From the NCBI GenBank assembly GCA_012516785.1, contig JAAYWH010000071.1, positions 1 to 64,000 of the forward strand: a DNA stretch of 64,000 bases, written 5' to 3'. The translations under genes and the position numbers were made by a program. Of this stretch, positions 25,695-34,528 are shown piece after piece. Position 1 is the first letter of the stretch; each line of letters starts with the position of its first letter. The notes below the pieces were generated by a model, which saw only the letters and a list, made by a program, of their open reading frames with translations, was not told the origin of the DNA and searched no databases. The stretch is from Methanomicrobiales archaeon (lineage in GTDB: Archaea > Halobacteriota > Methanomicrobia > Methanomicrobiales > Methanospirillaceae).

Positions 25695-26876
25695 TCAGAA
25701 AAATAATATCCTTGTTGCAGAGTAGTCGTGATCCCAGAGGATTTGCGCCAGGTCATTATTCTGTACCTCCCGAATCCCTATGAGGTGCTCTTCAACTCCA
25801 ATGCCTCTCCGTTCCAGGGAAGGTGCATGAACGAGATAGCAGAGCGAAGGGATATCCAGGGTTGCGGCAACCATCTCCTGGACATTGAAGACTTTGTCGT
25901 TTGGAGGGACCTCATGCGTTCCGTAGAGGGAATAGACTCCATGCTCAATAAAGACGACGGTTGTGGGTATCCCCTCCATCGCTGTCGCAAGGGCGAGGGA
26001 GAGACCCCCGAAGGTCCATTCGGTGCCATAGGGGGGGTTTGTGATGAAAATAATGAGCCTTGGCCGGGTATCCTGATCCCTGGATCTATCCGGGTTGACA
26101 ATTCCCCCGCTCGTGTGTGACAGGATAGGATAAAATCCGGGGAATCGGGAGAGGATCTCCTTTAAGGGTCGGATCGTGATCTCATCAATGCTGGAGGCGG
26201 GTTCGCAATATCCTGTTCCTGGATTCATCTGGAAATATCCCCTGGCTGTTGCACAGCGGGAACAGGCTGCAAACCAGGGATCCTTTCCCGATTCTCCCGA
26301 TTTCCTGGCGAGGGTAGCTATAGCCCGGCCGATATTTTCAAATTCTGACGGGCGCTGGCCGTTATGGATATTGTGTAATCCATCAAGATAGGCATACAGT
26401 TCAGGAGAGAGACCCGCAGCATAGGCTCCAGAGAGGAACCGGAGCATGTGAACGGGTATCCGACTCATATAGGGAGGATGACAGAGCAGAAATGCAGCCT
26501 TTTTTGTGCCTTTCCACTCCGCTGCAAGGTGCGATATGAGCTGTTCCCAAAAAAGCGTCCCGCCCCCCCGTTCTGTAATGCAGATGCCGGGAGCTGCCCT
26601 GGCAACAGAAACACACAGCCCGTGCAATCGCAGCTCGTCTCCATCTGCTACAATCTGTACTGAGGGGACCTTTGAGAGGGCATTCCACGATTCGCGGCTC
26701 GTTGCATCAACAAAACTGAACAGCGCATCACCCGTGAGAAATACCGTGAAGATCCTTCCCTGTTCTGGTGTTATCCCGGCACCAGAGGCAATGCACTCTG
26801 TACACCAGATTATCCGCTCATGGGAGAGAGGAGTGCAGAAAAAGAATGTTGATGAATAATTGGCCGAGTCCTCCAT
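25695..26876 (-). CDS. Double DsrE-like sulfur-trafficking protein
   Basis: A 393-residue protein from ATG 26876; longer frames run into the upstream gene. The N-terminal half resembles a DsrE domain (GRIFTVFLTGDALFSFVD). A middle region has CSRCATARGYFQM with a CxxC. The C-terminal half is a clearer DsrE domain (LIIFITNPPYGTEWTFGGLSLALATAMEGIPTTVVFIEHGVYSL). DsrE proteins accept or pass persulfide sulfur. It lies between YedE-like membrane genes and the TusA-like gene. At roughly twice the usual length, it looks like a fusion or duplication. Confidence 0.72.
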   Translation of the reverse strand: MEDSANYSSTFFFCTPLSHERIIWCTECIASGAGITPEQGRIFTVFLTGDALFSFVDATSRESWNALSKVPSVQIVADGDELRLHGLCVSVARAAPGICITERGGGTLFWEQLISHLAAEWKGTKKAAFLLCHPPYMSRIPVHMLRFLSGAYAAGLSPELYAYLDGLHNIHNGQRPSEFENIGRAIATLARKSGESGKDPWFAACSRCATARGYFQMNPGTGYCEPASSIDEITIRPLKEILSRFPGFYPILSHTSGGIVNPDRSRDQDTRPRLIIFITNPPYGTEWTFGGLSLALATAMEGIPTTVVFIEHGVYSLYGTHEVPPNDKVFNVQEMVAATLDIPSLCYLVHAPSLERRGIGVEEHLIGIREVQNNDLAQILWDHDYSATRILFF

Positions 26877-26880
26877 ATCT

Positions 26881-27405
26881 TCACACACCAAGTCCGAACG
26901 CCCGCATAAGAACGACCACCCATCCCGAGACGAAGGTTGCAAATATCACTGAACCAACGCACATGCCGATAAAGAAAAATGCGGCCTTGTAGCTCCCTTC
27001 TGATGCCATTACTGTCTGGCGGATAGGGCATCCGCCAAGGAGGACACAAATCAGTCCGATAAGAAATCCAGGAATTGCAGCCAGAATCAGATATGCAGCA
27101 GGAGAGAGCCCGGCAGGAGCTCCCGGAACCGGCATAAGCGGATTGCTGGTAAGAGCCCAGAAGAAATGCTCCATAGCCGCGGGCGTCACGAACCAGAAGA
27201 GGAGATACCCAAAAAATGACGCGACGATGAGAGTGACATACCCTGATAAAAGCCGGGTATGTCGGAAGAGGACATAATCCCGGAATCCTCCAATTGAACA
27301 GTAGCCTGACCGCTGCGCAAGGTACCCAATAAGAATGCCGAGGAGCAGCGTGACGAGGGGGACCGCATAGATGGCCACCTCTTTTGAAAGAATGCCGGTC
27401 GCCAT
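26881..27405 (-). CDS. YedE/YeeE-family half-transporter (C-terminal-type half)
   Basis: A 174-residue membrane protein with about four hydrophobic helices and two motifs of the YeeE/YedE sulfur-transport family: RSGYCSIGGFRD and LLGGCPIRQTV, each with a cysteine that in thiosulfate transporters lines the path. Normal YedE proteins are about twice this length. Its ATG shares one base with the stop of the adjacent half gene, so the two should be made together and pair. The putative cargo is thiosulfate, a persulfide or a selenium species. Confidence 0.8.
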   Translation of the reverse strand: MATGILSKEVAIYAVPLVTLLLGILIGYLAQRSGYCSIGGFRDYVLFRHTRLLSGYVTLIVASFFGYLLFWFVTPAAMEHFFWALTSNPLMPVPGAPAGLSPAAYLILAAIPGFLIGLICVLLGGCPIRQTVMASEGSYKAAFFFIGMCVGSVIFATFVSGWVVVLMRAFGLGV

Positions 27406-27938
27406 CAGTTCATCTCCTTCTCGGCCTTGCGGAGCATAAGGAGAGTCCCTGCAATGACTCCGAGGCCCATCATGATGATAAAAAGGAGCGCTGTGATATC
27501 ACCGTATCCTGTCCGCAGGGCTGCTCTGTACGGGCACCCCCCGAAGACCATGGCAAGCTGGAGGACAACAAATCCACCGATGAAATAGATGAGGTATTCC
27601 TGATAGTCAGTCTTCTTGATTTTATGCTCCTTGTGAACCTTTGCCGAGAGGAATGCCCCGATAATAACACCCACTACGCTCATCACTGGAAGGATGGCAT
27701 TCTTCGAGATGGGGGCAAGAGCCAGGCTGGCGCCGGTGATAATATTGGTCATCCCGTTTACTAGGTCACGGGTATGGCAGGCAACGCAGAACCCATAGGC
27801 TTCAGGGCCTCCGGCACTGATGAGGAGCGACTGGGAAAATGCCGCAAGGATGCCTATCAGGGCACCAAGGAAAGCCGGATGGCGTGAGCAGCGTGACAGG
27901 AGGTCTTTGAGTGACGTGGGATCTGGTGCAGCAGCCAT
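27405..27938 (-). CDS. YedE/YeeE-family half-transporter (N-terminal-type half)
   Basis: A 177-residue membrane protein and first gene of the operon. It carries GFCVACHTRDL and VFGGCPYRAALR, the counterparts of the motifs in the next gene, on about four helices, so both halves have the same two-motif layout and the pair resembles a split internal duplication. In YedE selenium-linked proteins both halves are one chain. A GGCP(Y/I)R motif in both proteins argues that each contributes cysteines to a shared pore (inference). Confidence 0.8.
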   Translation of the reverse strand: MAAAPDPTSLKDLLSRCSRHPAFLGALIGILAAFSQSLLISAGGPEAYGFCVACHTRDLVNGMTNIITGASLALAPISKNAILPVMSVVGVIIGAFLSAKVHKEHKIKKTDYQEYLIYFIGGFVVLQLAMVFGGCPYRAALRTGYGDITALLFIIMMGLGVIAGTLLMLRKAEKEMN

Positions 27939-28065
27939 GAAAGTTTTTAATTATTGGGAAAATACCAACATAAAGATTTTTATTTCTTAATTAGTGCCCA
28001 TATGAGGGATATTTCAAAATCCTGTACCTGCCACCCTCCGGACCCTAGTGTCTTTAATTGCAGGG

Positions 28066-28194
28066 ATGGAGGAAGAGTTTGCTGAAAATCAGGCTGCCCT
28101 CGCCGTAATTGATATGATCCGGAGGGAGATTGCACAATTCCGGAAGTATTCTGATTATTACAGGTACCTGGTGTTCCTTCTCAGAAATATCTGA
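28066..28194 (+). CDS. Possible 42-residue peptide
   Basis: A short frame starting ATG 28066 (MEEEFAENQAALAVIDMIRR) and ending with a hydrophobic YYRYLVFLLRNI tail. CAGGG lies just before the ATG. The composition (acidic start, amphipathic helix, aromatic tail) is protein-like. I recognise no family, and it may be a remnant. It faces the small minus-strand frame at 28224-28382. Confidence 0.35.
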   Translation: MEEEFAENQAALAVIDMIRREIAQFRKYSDYYRYLVFLLRNI

Positions 28195-28223
28195 GTCTCA
28201 TCAAACGGTGGGGTAAAGAAACT

Positions 28224-28382
28224 CTAGATATAACTTTTCAAATTCTTTAATTTGGATTTTCTCTGGAGTGGCCGTGCATGATACTGTTGGAAAAAGTCCT
28301 TCAATAATCGTAGCTCTTCAGGTGTGATATCAAACGTTGATGTAGCTTCCCCCTCTCTCAGCGTAATTTGACAAATACTCAT
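28224..28382 (-). CDS. Small hypothetical protein (52 residues)
   Basis: A frame starting MSICQITLREGEATSTFDIT and continuing PEELRLLKDFFQQYHARPLQ with a Lys-rich end. A short beta hairpin followed by one helix is a sensible small fold, and the codons look coding. No ribosome site is clear. No family is recognised. It sits in an otherwise gene-poor 500-base stretch and is worth a homology search. Confidence 0.5.
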   Translation of the reverse strand: MSICQITLREGEATSTFDITPEELRLLKDFFQQYHARPLQRKSKLKNLKSYI

Positions 28383-28444
28383 AGCAGGGGTTACACTCCA
28401 TACTTCTACTTAAAAATTATCCTGAAAAATCATTGAAAAAAAGT

Positions 28445-29185
28445 TCAGCGGATGATCACACTTGCTTCTTCATCGAAAGGATTCGTCCTCAATGCAAGGG
28501 AAAAGAGGTACGGGTAGTGTTGCTTTAGGTAACGCATGTATCCGAGCCACTGGATGATCAGGAGATGGTATGCCCTGCAGATATCTTTTGTGAGATGCTG
28601 CTGGTCGTTTGCAGGAAGACTGGTGAGATCTTTTCTGTGCGTGAGTTCGCTGGTAAGGTGAAAGATCCCCTGGAGCATATCGGTAAATGATTCGTGCTCG
28701 ATAAGGAGGGGATTTTCCAGGAGCCGCATCAGAAAATCCTCCTTTCCCAGAAGGAAATTCCGCAGTCCTGGCATATCGACATCCTTGATCGTGACCATAC
28801 AGGGGTATCTGGACAGTTCGGCACCCATTCGTGTGAAATCCTCCTCGCTCCAGCTCTCTGATATCCGGAGGCTTTTTCGCACCCCGTCCATCTGGGGATC
28901 GCGATCTGAAAAATATGCAAGGAGGGTGGTCCCCATGGAAGAAAAAAAAGTACCGATCACCATGTTCAGTTTGTCGAGTCTCATCTCCCGATCACGGTTC
29001 TCAAGCAGCTGATGCAGAATGAGGGTCACCAGCAGGACCTCAATCGGCAGGAAAGCGAGATCACCCAGGAGAAACATCCCGATGTGGTGGGGATCATGGA
29101 ACATGAAAAAATGAAGGATATACAGTACTGCTGAAAGGGCGATAAGCACTGTTGCAAGCATCAGGGTCCATTTTTTATCAGACAT
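28445..29185 (-). CDS. Membrane protein with cytosolic helical domain
   Basis: A 246-residue protein. Two N-terminal hydrophobic helices (about 7-25 and 35-60) are followed by a helical soluble region (residues 65-246) with WSEEDFTRMGAELSRYP and HLTKDICRAYHLLIIQWLGYMRYL. No enzyme motif is visible. The layout, two membrane helices feeding a helical cytosolic domain, resembles sensor or anchor proteins. Probably confined to methanogens; function unknown. Confidence 0.7.
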   Translation of the reverse strand: MSDKKWTLMLATVLIALSAVLYILHFFMFHDPHHIGMFLLGDLAFLPIEVLLVTLILHQLLENRDREMRLDKLNMVIGTFFSSMGTTLLAYFSDRDPQMDGVRKSLRISESWSEEDFTRMGAELSRYPCMVTIKDVDMPGLRNFLLGKEDFLMRLLENPLLIEHESFTDMLQGIFHLTSELTHRKDLTSLPANDQQHLTKDICRAYHLLIIQWLGYMRYLKQHYPYLFSLALRTNPFDEEASVIIR

Positions 29186-29249
29186 GGGTGATCACTATGA
29201 TCTCCAGTGACCTGATTATCATTTTGAATGCACCATAACCGAGGTGCGA

Positions 29250-29654
29250 TCAGAGCAGCAAAGGCAGGGATATCCGCTGTTTGCGCATGCCCCACCAATG
29301 GAGCAGGAGGGGATACTTCGCAGTCTTCTGCTCCACTTTCCCGATGATGGAAGATACCCTCTTTGAAGTGGCCCCCAGCGGGATACAGACCTCGTAGATC
29401 CCAAGTACAACCCCGGCAGCAAAACAGGTAAGGATTACGAGAACCAGCCAGACAGGAAGTCCCAGCACCACCCCAACCGGGGGCACTGCTGCCTGCAGGG
29501 CAAAGGCCGAGAGAATAAAGCTCAGTGCAATCCCGGCAGGGAATCCTGCAACGACAGCAATGATCACAGGAAGAATGACCCCGATCCCGACAATGAAGAC
29601 AAGAATCCGGAAGAATCTTCGGAAGAAGCCTATGAAAGTGCTGCCCTGTTCCAT
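29250..29654 (-). CDS. Small polytopic membrane protein
   Basis: A 134-residue protein with three hydrophobic segments and a basic C-terminal helix (ATSKRVSSIIGKVEQKTAKYPLLLHWW). The segment after the last membrane helix, followed by a tail ending in a tryptophan pair, is faintly like the EHPWMARW region of the export-type protein at 24665, but this chain is much shorter. It is separated from the next minus-strand gene by 64 bases and could share its transcript. No family named. Confidence 0.6.
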   Translation of the reverse strand: MEQGSTFIGFFRRFFRILVFIVGIGVILPVIIAVVAGFPAGIALSFILSAFALQAAVPPVGVVLGLPVWLVLVILTCFAAGVVLGIYEVCIPLGATSKRVSSIIGKVEQKTAKYPLLLHWWGMRKQRISLPLLL

Positions 29655-29882
29655 ACATCTGAATCAGGGATTATTTATAAAATCTTATTGAAACACCCCA
29701 ATCGAACATCATTCGATGTGCCACTACCGAGCCTCTTTTCATTGGGATTCATTCGCTCGAAGTGTGTTCAGAGAACTGGACAGAAAACAATGACCTGATA
29801 TGAAGATTCCCGACAGGACAGGAATACCAGGGTTCCGGGCTTCGAAACATTAACATCATTCCTGACTGATGTATTTGGCACT

Positions 29883-31127
29883 ATGTGGAAGGCAGTGGAG
29901 GTGGAGACCTGGATAGCAGGTCGGAAGTCAAGCCTCGAAGAAGCCCGGGCAACCGTGACCGAGATCATTGAGAGAGTCAGGAGGGATGGTGATACAGCCC
30001 TCCGGCAGCTCTCCCGCCACGTCGAACTCACTCAGATCGCGGTATCTGACGATGAACGGGAAGCAGCATATGATGTTGTGGATGAGAAGATCATCACCAG
30101 CCTTGCCGATGCAAAAGACCGGATCGGGCACTTCCATGAGCTGCAGCGGTCAAGGGATCTCTGGCTGGAGGAGGTCGAACCCGGTATTGTGCTCGGGATG
30201 AAAACGACACCACTCCACCGGGTAGGCCTTTATATTCCCGGAGGCCGGGCTGCGTATCCTTCGTCTGCACTGATGTGCGCCATACCTGCCCGGGTTGCGG
30301 GAGTACCCGAGATATGTGCCTGCTCTCCACCCCCCATCAGCCCGATGACCCTTGTTGCCCTTGACCTTGCAGGAGTGACTGAGATCTACCGGTCAGGAGG
30401 AGCACAGGCCATTGCAGCGATGGCACTTGGTACCGAAACCATTCCACCGGTGCAGAAGATTGTCGGACCGGGAAATATCTACGTCACTCTCGCAAAGATG
30501 ATGCTCCGGGAGCATGTTGAGATCGATTTTCCGGCCGGGCCGAGCGAGATCGGGATTATTGCGGATGACACTGCCGATCCACAGATTGTCGCTGCCGATG
30601 TCCTTGCTCAGGCCGAGCATGATCCGAATGCTGCCTGTATCCTGATCACCACCGATTCAAACCTTCCTGAAAGGGTTGGCCGTGAGGTCAAAGCGATGAC
30701 TGCAAAAGCCCCTCGGAGAGAGATCATTGAGCAGGCACTGAACAATTCAGGATATGTTGTGGTACCTGACCTTGCAGAGGCGATTGCTGCTTCCGATGTC
30801 ATTGCCCCGGAACACCTCTCCATCCAGGTTGCCGATCCCCTGCCGGTCGTGATGCGTGTGCAGAATGCCGGAGCAATCTTCGTAGGGCGGTATTCCGCAG
30901 TCGCCTGCGGGGATTATGCTGTCGGGACCAACCATGTACTCCCGACCGCAGGGTATGCAAAAACATATTCAGGGCTCGATGTCCAGCATTTCTGCAAGAC
31001 TACCTCGGTAGAGATGATCTCCCGTGAAGGTCTCGAAGCGATAGGCGACACGGTCGAGACGATTGCCGATGCCGAAGGCTTGCATGCCCATGCAGAGTCC
31101 GTGAGGGTCCGGAGAAGCGGGAAATAG
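29883..31127 (+). CDS. hisD: Histidinol dehydrogenase
   Basis: A 414-residue enzyme that oxidises L-histidinol to L-histidine using two NAD+, the last step of histidine biosynthesis. Zinc and catalytic motifs are present: AQAEHDPNA (Gln and His ligands), PEHLSI, CGDYAVGTNHVLPT with the Asp ligand, and the C-terminal EGLHAHAESV histidine. The nucleotide site includes GPGNIYVT. Full length for the family. It stands alone rather than in a his operon, as is usual in methanogens. A strong hairpin follows it (31160-31184). Confidence 0.95.
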   Translation: MWKAVEVETWIAGRKSSLEEARATVTEIIERVRRDGDTALRQLSRHVELTQIAVSDDEREAAYDVVDEKIITSLADAKDRIGHFHELQRSRDLWLEEVEPGIVLGMKTTPLHRVGLYIPGGRAAYPSSALMCAIPARVAGVPEICACSPPPISPMTLVALDLAGVTEIYRSGGAQAIAAMALGTETIPPVQKIVGPGNIYVTLAKMMLREHVEIDFPAGPSEIGIIADDTADPQIVAADVLAQAEHDPNAACILITTDSNLPERVGREVKAMTAKAPRREIIEQALNNSGYVVVPDLAEAIAASDVIAPEHLSIQVADPLPVVMRVQNAGAIFVGRYSAVACGDYAVGTNHVLPTAGYAKTYSGLDVQHFCKTTSVEMISREGLEAIGDTVETIADAEGLHAHAESVRVRRSGK

Positions 31128-31499
31128 AGCAAACCAGGGATGTGGGGGATGCTGCCAAAGGGGGAACTTCCCCCGGCTCTTTTCTGATACAAAATCCGTG
31201 CATCGCGTATCGGGGCACAAATCATTCACTTGTGTTAAAGAAATCCGGGGATCGTTGGGAAATACGGCACATTGGGAGTTACTGAACCATACAGACTATC
31301 ATGGACCCCAGACACTTTCAGGAGTGATACTTCTACCGATCAGGATGACCTTGCCTCCCATGAATCTCCAGGATGCATTCCTGCAGGAGAGGAGGGTACC
31401 CGGATTCACCTCCAGGCAAGGGTTACTATTCATCTGTCAAGGGAAAAGTAATCGAATAAAACCATTCTCATTTATCATATCCAGGCAGAAATCACCTTC
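31128..31499. other. Intergenic region after hisD
   Basis: About 370 bases with a terminator-like hairpin at the left end and no supportable gene. A 139-codon plus frame (31198-31617) crosses it into the next gene but has a composition unlike its neighbours and no domain, so it is rejected. Confidence 0.45.
31160..31184 (+). terminator. Hairpin terminator after hisD
   Basis: A five-pair GC stem (GGGGG / CCCCC with loop AACTT) at 31160-31174 is followed by GGCTCTTTTCT, 33 bases past the hisD stop. Archaeal termination relies mostly on T-runs, so the stem may be secondary, but position and shape fit. Confidence 0.45.
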
Positions 31500-32018
31500 A
31501 TGGACATCGTGGCGGCTCTCTGGCCCCTTTTTCTTCCTCTCATCGCGTTCCTCGTTGCACTCCTCCACATCCGCTGGAAACAGTGCACCGGGTATCGGGC
31601 AATCGGCGCAGTGCTGATGTGGCAGCTCGTCATCGGACTTGGGCTCGGGTACCTCTGGGCAGGCCTGGGTCATATCCTGACACCTGACAGCGTTGCCGGG
31701 TCCATCGGGTGGCCTGCTGGCAGCCCGTTCCAGCGGGAAGTCGGGATGTGGGATCTCTCGCTTGGGATCGTTGGAATCCTCTGCCTCTTCTTCCGGGACG
31801 AAGGATTCTTTACCGCAACTATCATCGGAACAGGAATATTCTCAATTTCTGCCGGCATCGGCCACCTGTATGAACTCGGATTCCATGGAAACACTGCGGT
31901 GAACAATGCAGGTGCAGTGATGTACATGGATCTCTTCTACCCGCTCTTCCTTGCCGCCCTGCTCATCCTGTATCATACGAAAAAGAGAGAGGCACGTATG
32001 AAGGAGGGATTCACTTGA
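31500..32018 (+). CDS. DUF6790-like membrane protein
   Basis: A 172-residue protein with five hydrophobic helices. It carries GWPAGSPFQREVGMWDLSLG and AGIGHLYELGFHGNTAVNNAG, typical of the DUF6790 family, with conserved His and Asn residues in the membrane. Its stop overlaps the TTG start of the thaumatin-like gene (TTGA), so the two are translated together. It might assist the export or anchoring of that protein, though this is only context. Function unknown. Confidence 0.7.
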   Translation: MDIVAALWPLFLPLIAFLVALLHIRWKQCTGYRAIGAVLMWQLVIGLGLGYLWAGLGHILTPDSVAGSIGWPAGSPFQREVGMWDLSLGIVGILCLFFRDEGFFTATIIGTGIFSISAGIGHLYELGFHGNTAVNNAGAVMYMDLFYPLFLAALLILYHTKKREARMKEGFT

Positions 32019-34429
32019 AATTATCCGAACACATCGCAGTGAGGCTCGTCCTGGGAAGTCTTTTTTTTGGAGTTATTTTTGGAGGTATTACCGCGGCAGA
32101 TTGCGCATGCAGCGCACCGATCGGTCTGATATCAGACAACGCCTCTGAGGGGATGGCAGTACCCACCGCTATCGCATATGAAAACCACACCATCGCTTTC
32201 AGAAATAATTGTTCAGAATCGGTATGGATTGCTGCAAACATGGGACCCAATGGCCCCCCTTTTATCCTGAATAATGTGTCACAGGGGCGGGGCTGCACCG
32301 GTTGCAGTTGTTCGGGAGCAGCAACGGACGGCTGGAAGGACAACCTGACGTGTTGTCCCTCGATCAACTGCACGCACCAGTCCTGCCCGAACTCGAGCTG
32401 CACCTGCGGAGTTGATCTGCCGAATGGTGGCGGATTTGAAGTTCCTCCCGGGGAACCGGTGAACTACACCGTGAAAGCTGATCCGCAGTATGGGGGCAAT
32501 GCCGCACTCTTTCCAAGGTATGGTTGCAGTCTTTCTCCTGATGGGGTATACCTGCAATGTGATACCGGTACCTGTTACGTCCAGGGCACTCCTGGAACAC
32601 CTCCCGAGGGAATAGTCAGGTGTGGCGGAGTGCCGCCCAACGGCCCTCCTGACCAGAGTCCACAGCTTCCGACAACAAAGATGGAGATTTTTTTTGCCCC
32701 CACCAACTGGAGTCAGACTGACAGCGATTATTACGATGTGAGTCTTGCCGATGGGTACAACATTCCCGTTCAGATCGAGCCGGTGCAAGGGACTTATTGG
32801 ACAGGCGGAACTGCACACAACTGGTGTATCAGAGCCGGAGGCACAACAGACCTTCTTGAAAAGATCCAGCAGCAGGAGTATCGCAATCTGAGTGCAACTA
32901 TGCTTGTTCTTCGGAATAACAGGCCAGTCGCCCTCTGGAGCTCATGCAGCTACGAGACCCAGGTGAACAAGACGGGGCCAGGCCAGGCAAATGCCACGAC
33001 GACACCTGGAGAGGGAGAGCCGATCTGGAACCTCTCCTGCTGCAAGGGAGCCTGCGGAACCGAGAAAACATGTCCCATTGACACCCTTCCTGAGGATCAC
33101 CGGACAAGCCAGTTCTTTGGGACCTTTTACGACCACACATATACCTACCAGTATGGCGATGATCAGGCCAATATCCCCTGCAAGGGAGAAAAATCCACGA
33201 AGCAGCTGACCAGTTACCTGATCACGTTCTGCGGAGGAAGAATTCTTGGATCAGCATATACGCACCTCGTGAATGTCAGTCCGGGTATCCCCGCAACGGT
33301 ACATGAATCCGCTATCGGGATCGATCTGACCATCAACGGTGCAGAAAAACGAGTACACCAACGGGTGACCATCCTGACGTTCGAGCCGGATCACCCACCC
33401 CGGAACTTCACTCCCCCAATCTCTCCAATTGGCCCTTACTACGAGATCTCATCCAACATCCCTGATGCGGAGATAACAGGGATGGAGATCAGAGCTCACT
33501 ACCAGGATACCGGTACTACGATAGAGAAGGACAGTCTAAGGTTGTTCACCTACAACGGAACATGGAATCCCCTCAGTCCGGGGGGCATTGACAACCAAAA
33601 CCAAACCGTCTGGGGGCTGACCAACCATACCGGGGTATTTGCGATTGCAGAGTATAAGCCCCCAAAGATCAGCGCGATCGGATATACCCTGCCAGACGAA
33701 GGAGACCCTCTCACCATCAGGCTCACAGCCACCGTTTTGGGAACAGATCCTCATACCTATTCATGGGATGTGAATAGTGATGGGATCGATGATTATGCTG
33801 TGGCAGACCCGGTTCATACCTTTGATCAACCAGGAGAATACCGGGTCAGGCTGAAGGTGACAGATGGACACGGATTTTCCATGGAACAGCTTGCCACGGT
33901 TGTGGTATCGGAATATGCCATCCCCCTTGCTCCCGGCTGGAACTTTATCTCAATACCCAGGCGGCTCGATCCCGGTCGCACTTCTGCCGGGATCGCCTTC
34001 AAACCGGTCGAGACCACCACACGGACAATCCTGACCTACAATGCTACCTCTGCGATGTGGGAGAATATTGGTGCGGAATCGATTGTCCTACCACAGACTG
34101 GATTCTGGCTCAACTCGCAGCAGGCCACAACGCTTCCTCTCATATTCGATAAGAACCCTGCAAATGTGCCTCCCGTAATTCACCTCGCTCAGGGATGGAA
34201 TGCAATTGGTCTTGGCGACAGTGAGCCGCTCGCTGCATCCCTGGCACTCACGGCAGTTGAGGATACCTGGACCGTACTGATACCCTTCAATAGAACTACA
34301 CAGGGGTACGATGCCTCCATCCTACGAGGATCTGATGGGATACACAGTGATGCACGACAAATGGAGCCGGGGATCGGGTACTGGCTGTTCATGACAAAAG
34401 AGGGAGAGCTGCCGGCCACCGGAGCATAA
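32015..34429 (+). CDS. Large secreted thaumatin-like protein with PKD domain
   Basis: An 804-residue extracellular protein. A signal peptide (about 1-28) is followed by a cysteine-rich domain (about 45-410) bearing thaumatin-family landmarks: FRNNCSESVWIAA, SGAATDGW, a CDTGTCYVQG-like segment, YYDVSLADGYNIPVQI (plant form DFYDVSLVDGFN), and a C-terminal SQFFGTFYDHTYTYQYGDD...YLITFC. A PKD domain follows (TYSWDVNSDGIDDYAVADPVHTFDQPGEY, about 575-630), then an archaeal APGWNFISIP surface domain (635-804). There is no C-terminal membrane anchor. TTG 32015 overlaps the previous stop. Thaumatin folds in a methanogen are unusual; the ligand is unknown. Confidence 0.82.
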   Translation: MKLSEHIAVRLVLGSLFFGVIFGGITAADCACSAPIGLISDNASEGMAVPTAIAYENHTIAFRNNCSESVWIAANMGPNGPPFILNNVSQGRGCTGCSCSGAATDGWKDNLTCCPSINCTHQSCPNSSCTCGVDLPNGGGFEVPPGEPVNYTVKADPQYGGNAALFPRYGCSLSPDGVYLQCDTGTCYVQGTPGTPPEGIVRCGGVPPNGPPDQSPQLPTTKMEIFFAPTNWSQTDSDYYDVSLADGYNIPVQIEPVQGTYWTGGTAHNWCIRAGGTTDLLEKIQQQEYRNLSATMLVLRNNRPVALWSSCSYETQVNKTGPGQANATTTPGEGEPIWNLSCCKGACGTEKTCPIDTLPEDHRTSQFFGTFYDHTYTYQYGDDQANIPCKGEKSTKQLTSYLITFCGGRILGSAYTHLVNVSPGIPATVHESAIGIDLTINGAEKRVHQRVTILTFEPDHPPRNFTPPISPIGPYYEISSNIPDAEITGMEIRAHYQDTGTTIEKDSLRLFTYNGTWNPLSPGGIDNQNQTVWGLTNHTGVFAIAEYKPPKISAIGYTLPDEGDPLTIRLTATVLGTDPHTYSWDVNSDGIDDYAVADPVHTFDQPGEYRVRLKVTDGHGFSMEQLATVVVSEYAIPLAPGWNFISIPRRLDPGRTSAGIAFKPVETTTRTILTYNATSAMWENIGAESIVLPQTGFWLNSQQATTLPLIFDKNPANVPPVIHLAQGWNAIGLGDSEPLAASLALTAVEDTWTVLIPFNRTTQGYDASILRGSDGIHSDARQMEPGIGYWLFMTKEGELPATGA

Positions 34430-34528
34430 TATTTTATCTTTATATTCCGATGAGAATGGTTGAATTAAGAACTATCCAGGTGTGGTAAATGGTGGTATTT
34501 CGCGCTGGAAATCGGAAGGCAGCAACCA

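Noticed and set aside
31198-31617. 139-codon plus frame after hisD
   Set aside because: Overlaps the start of the DUF6790 gene in another frame and has non-protein composition.
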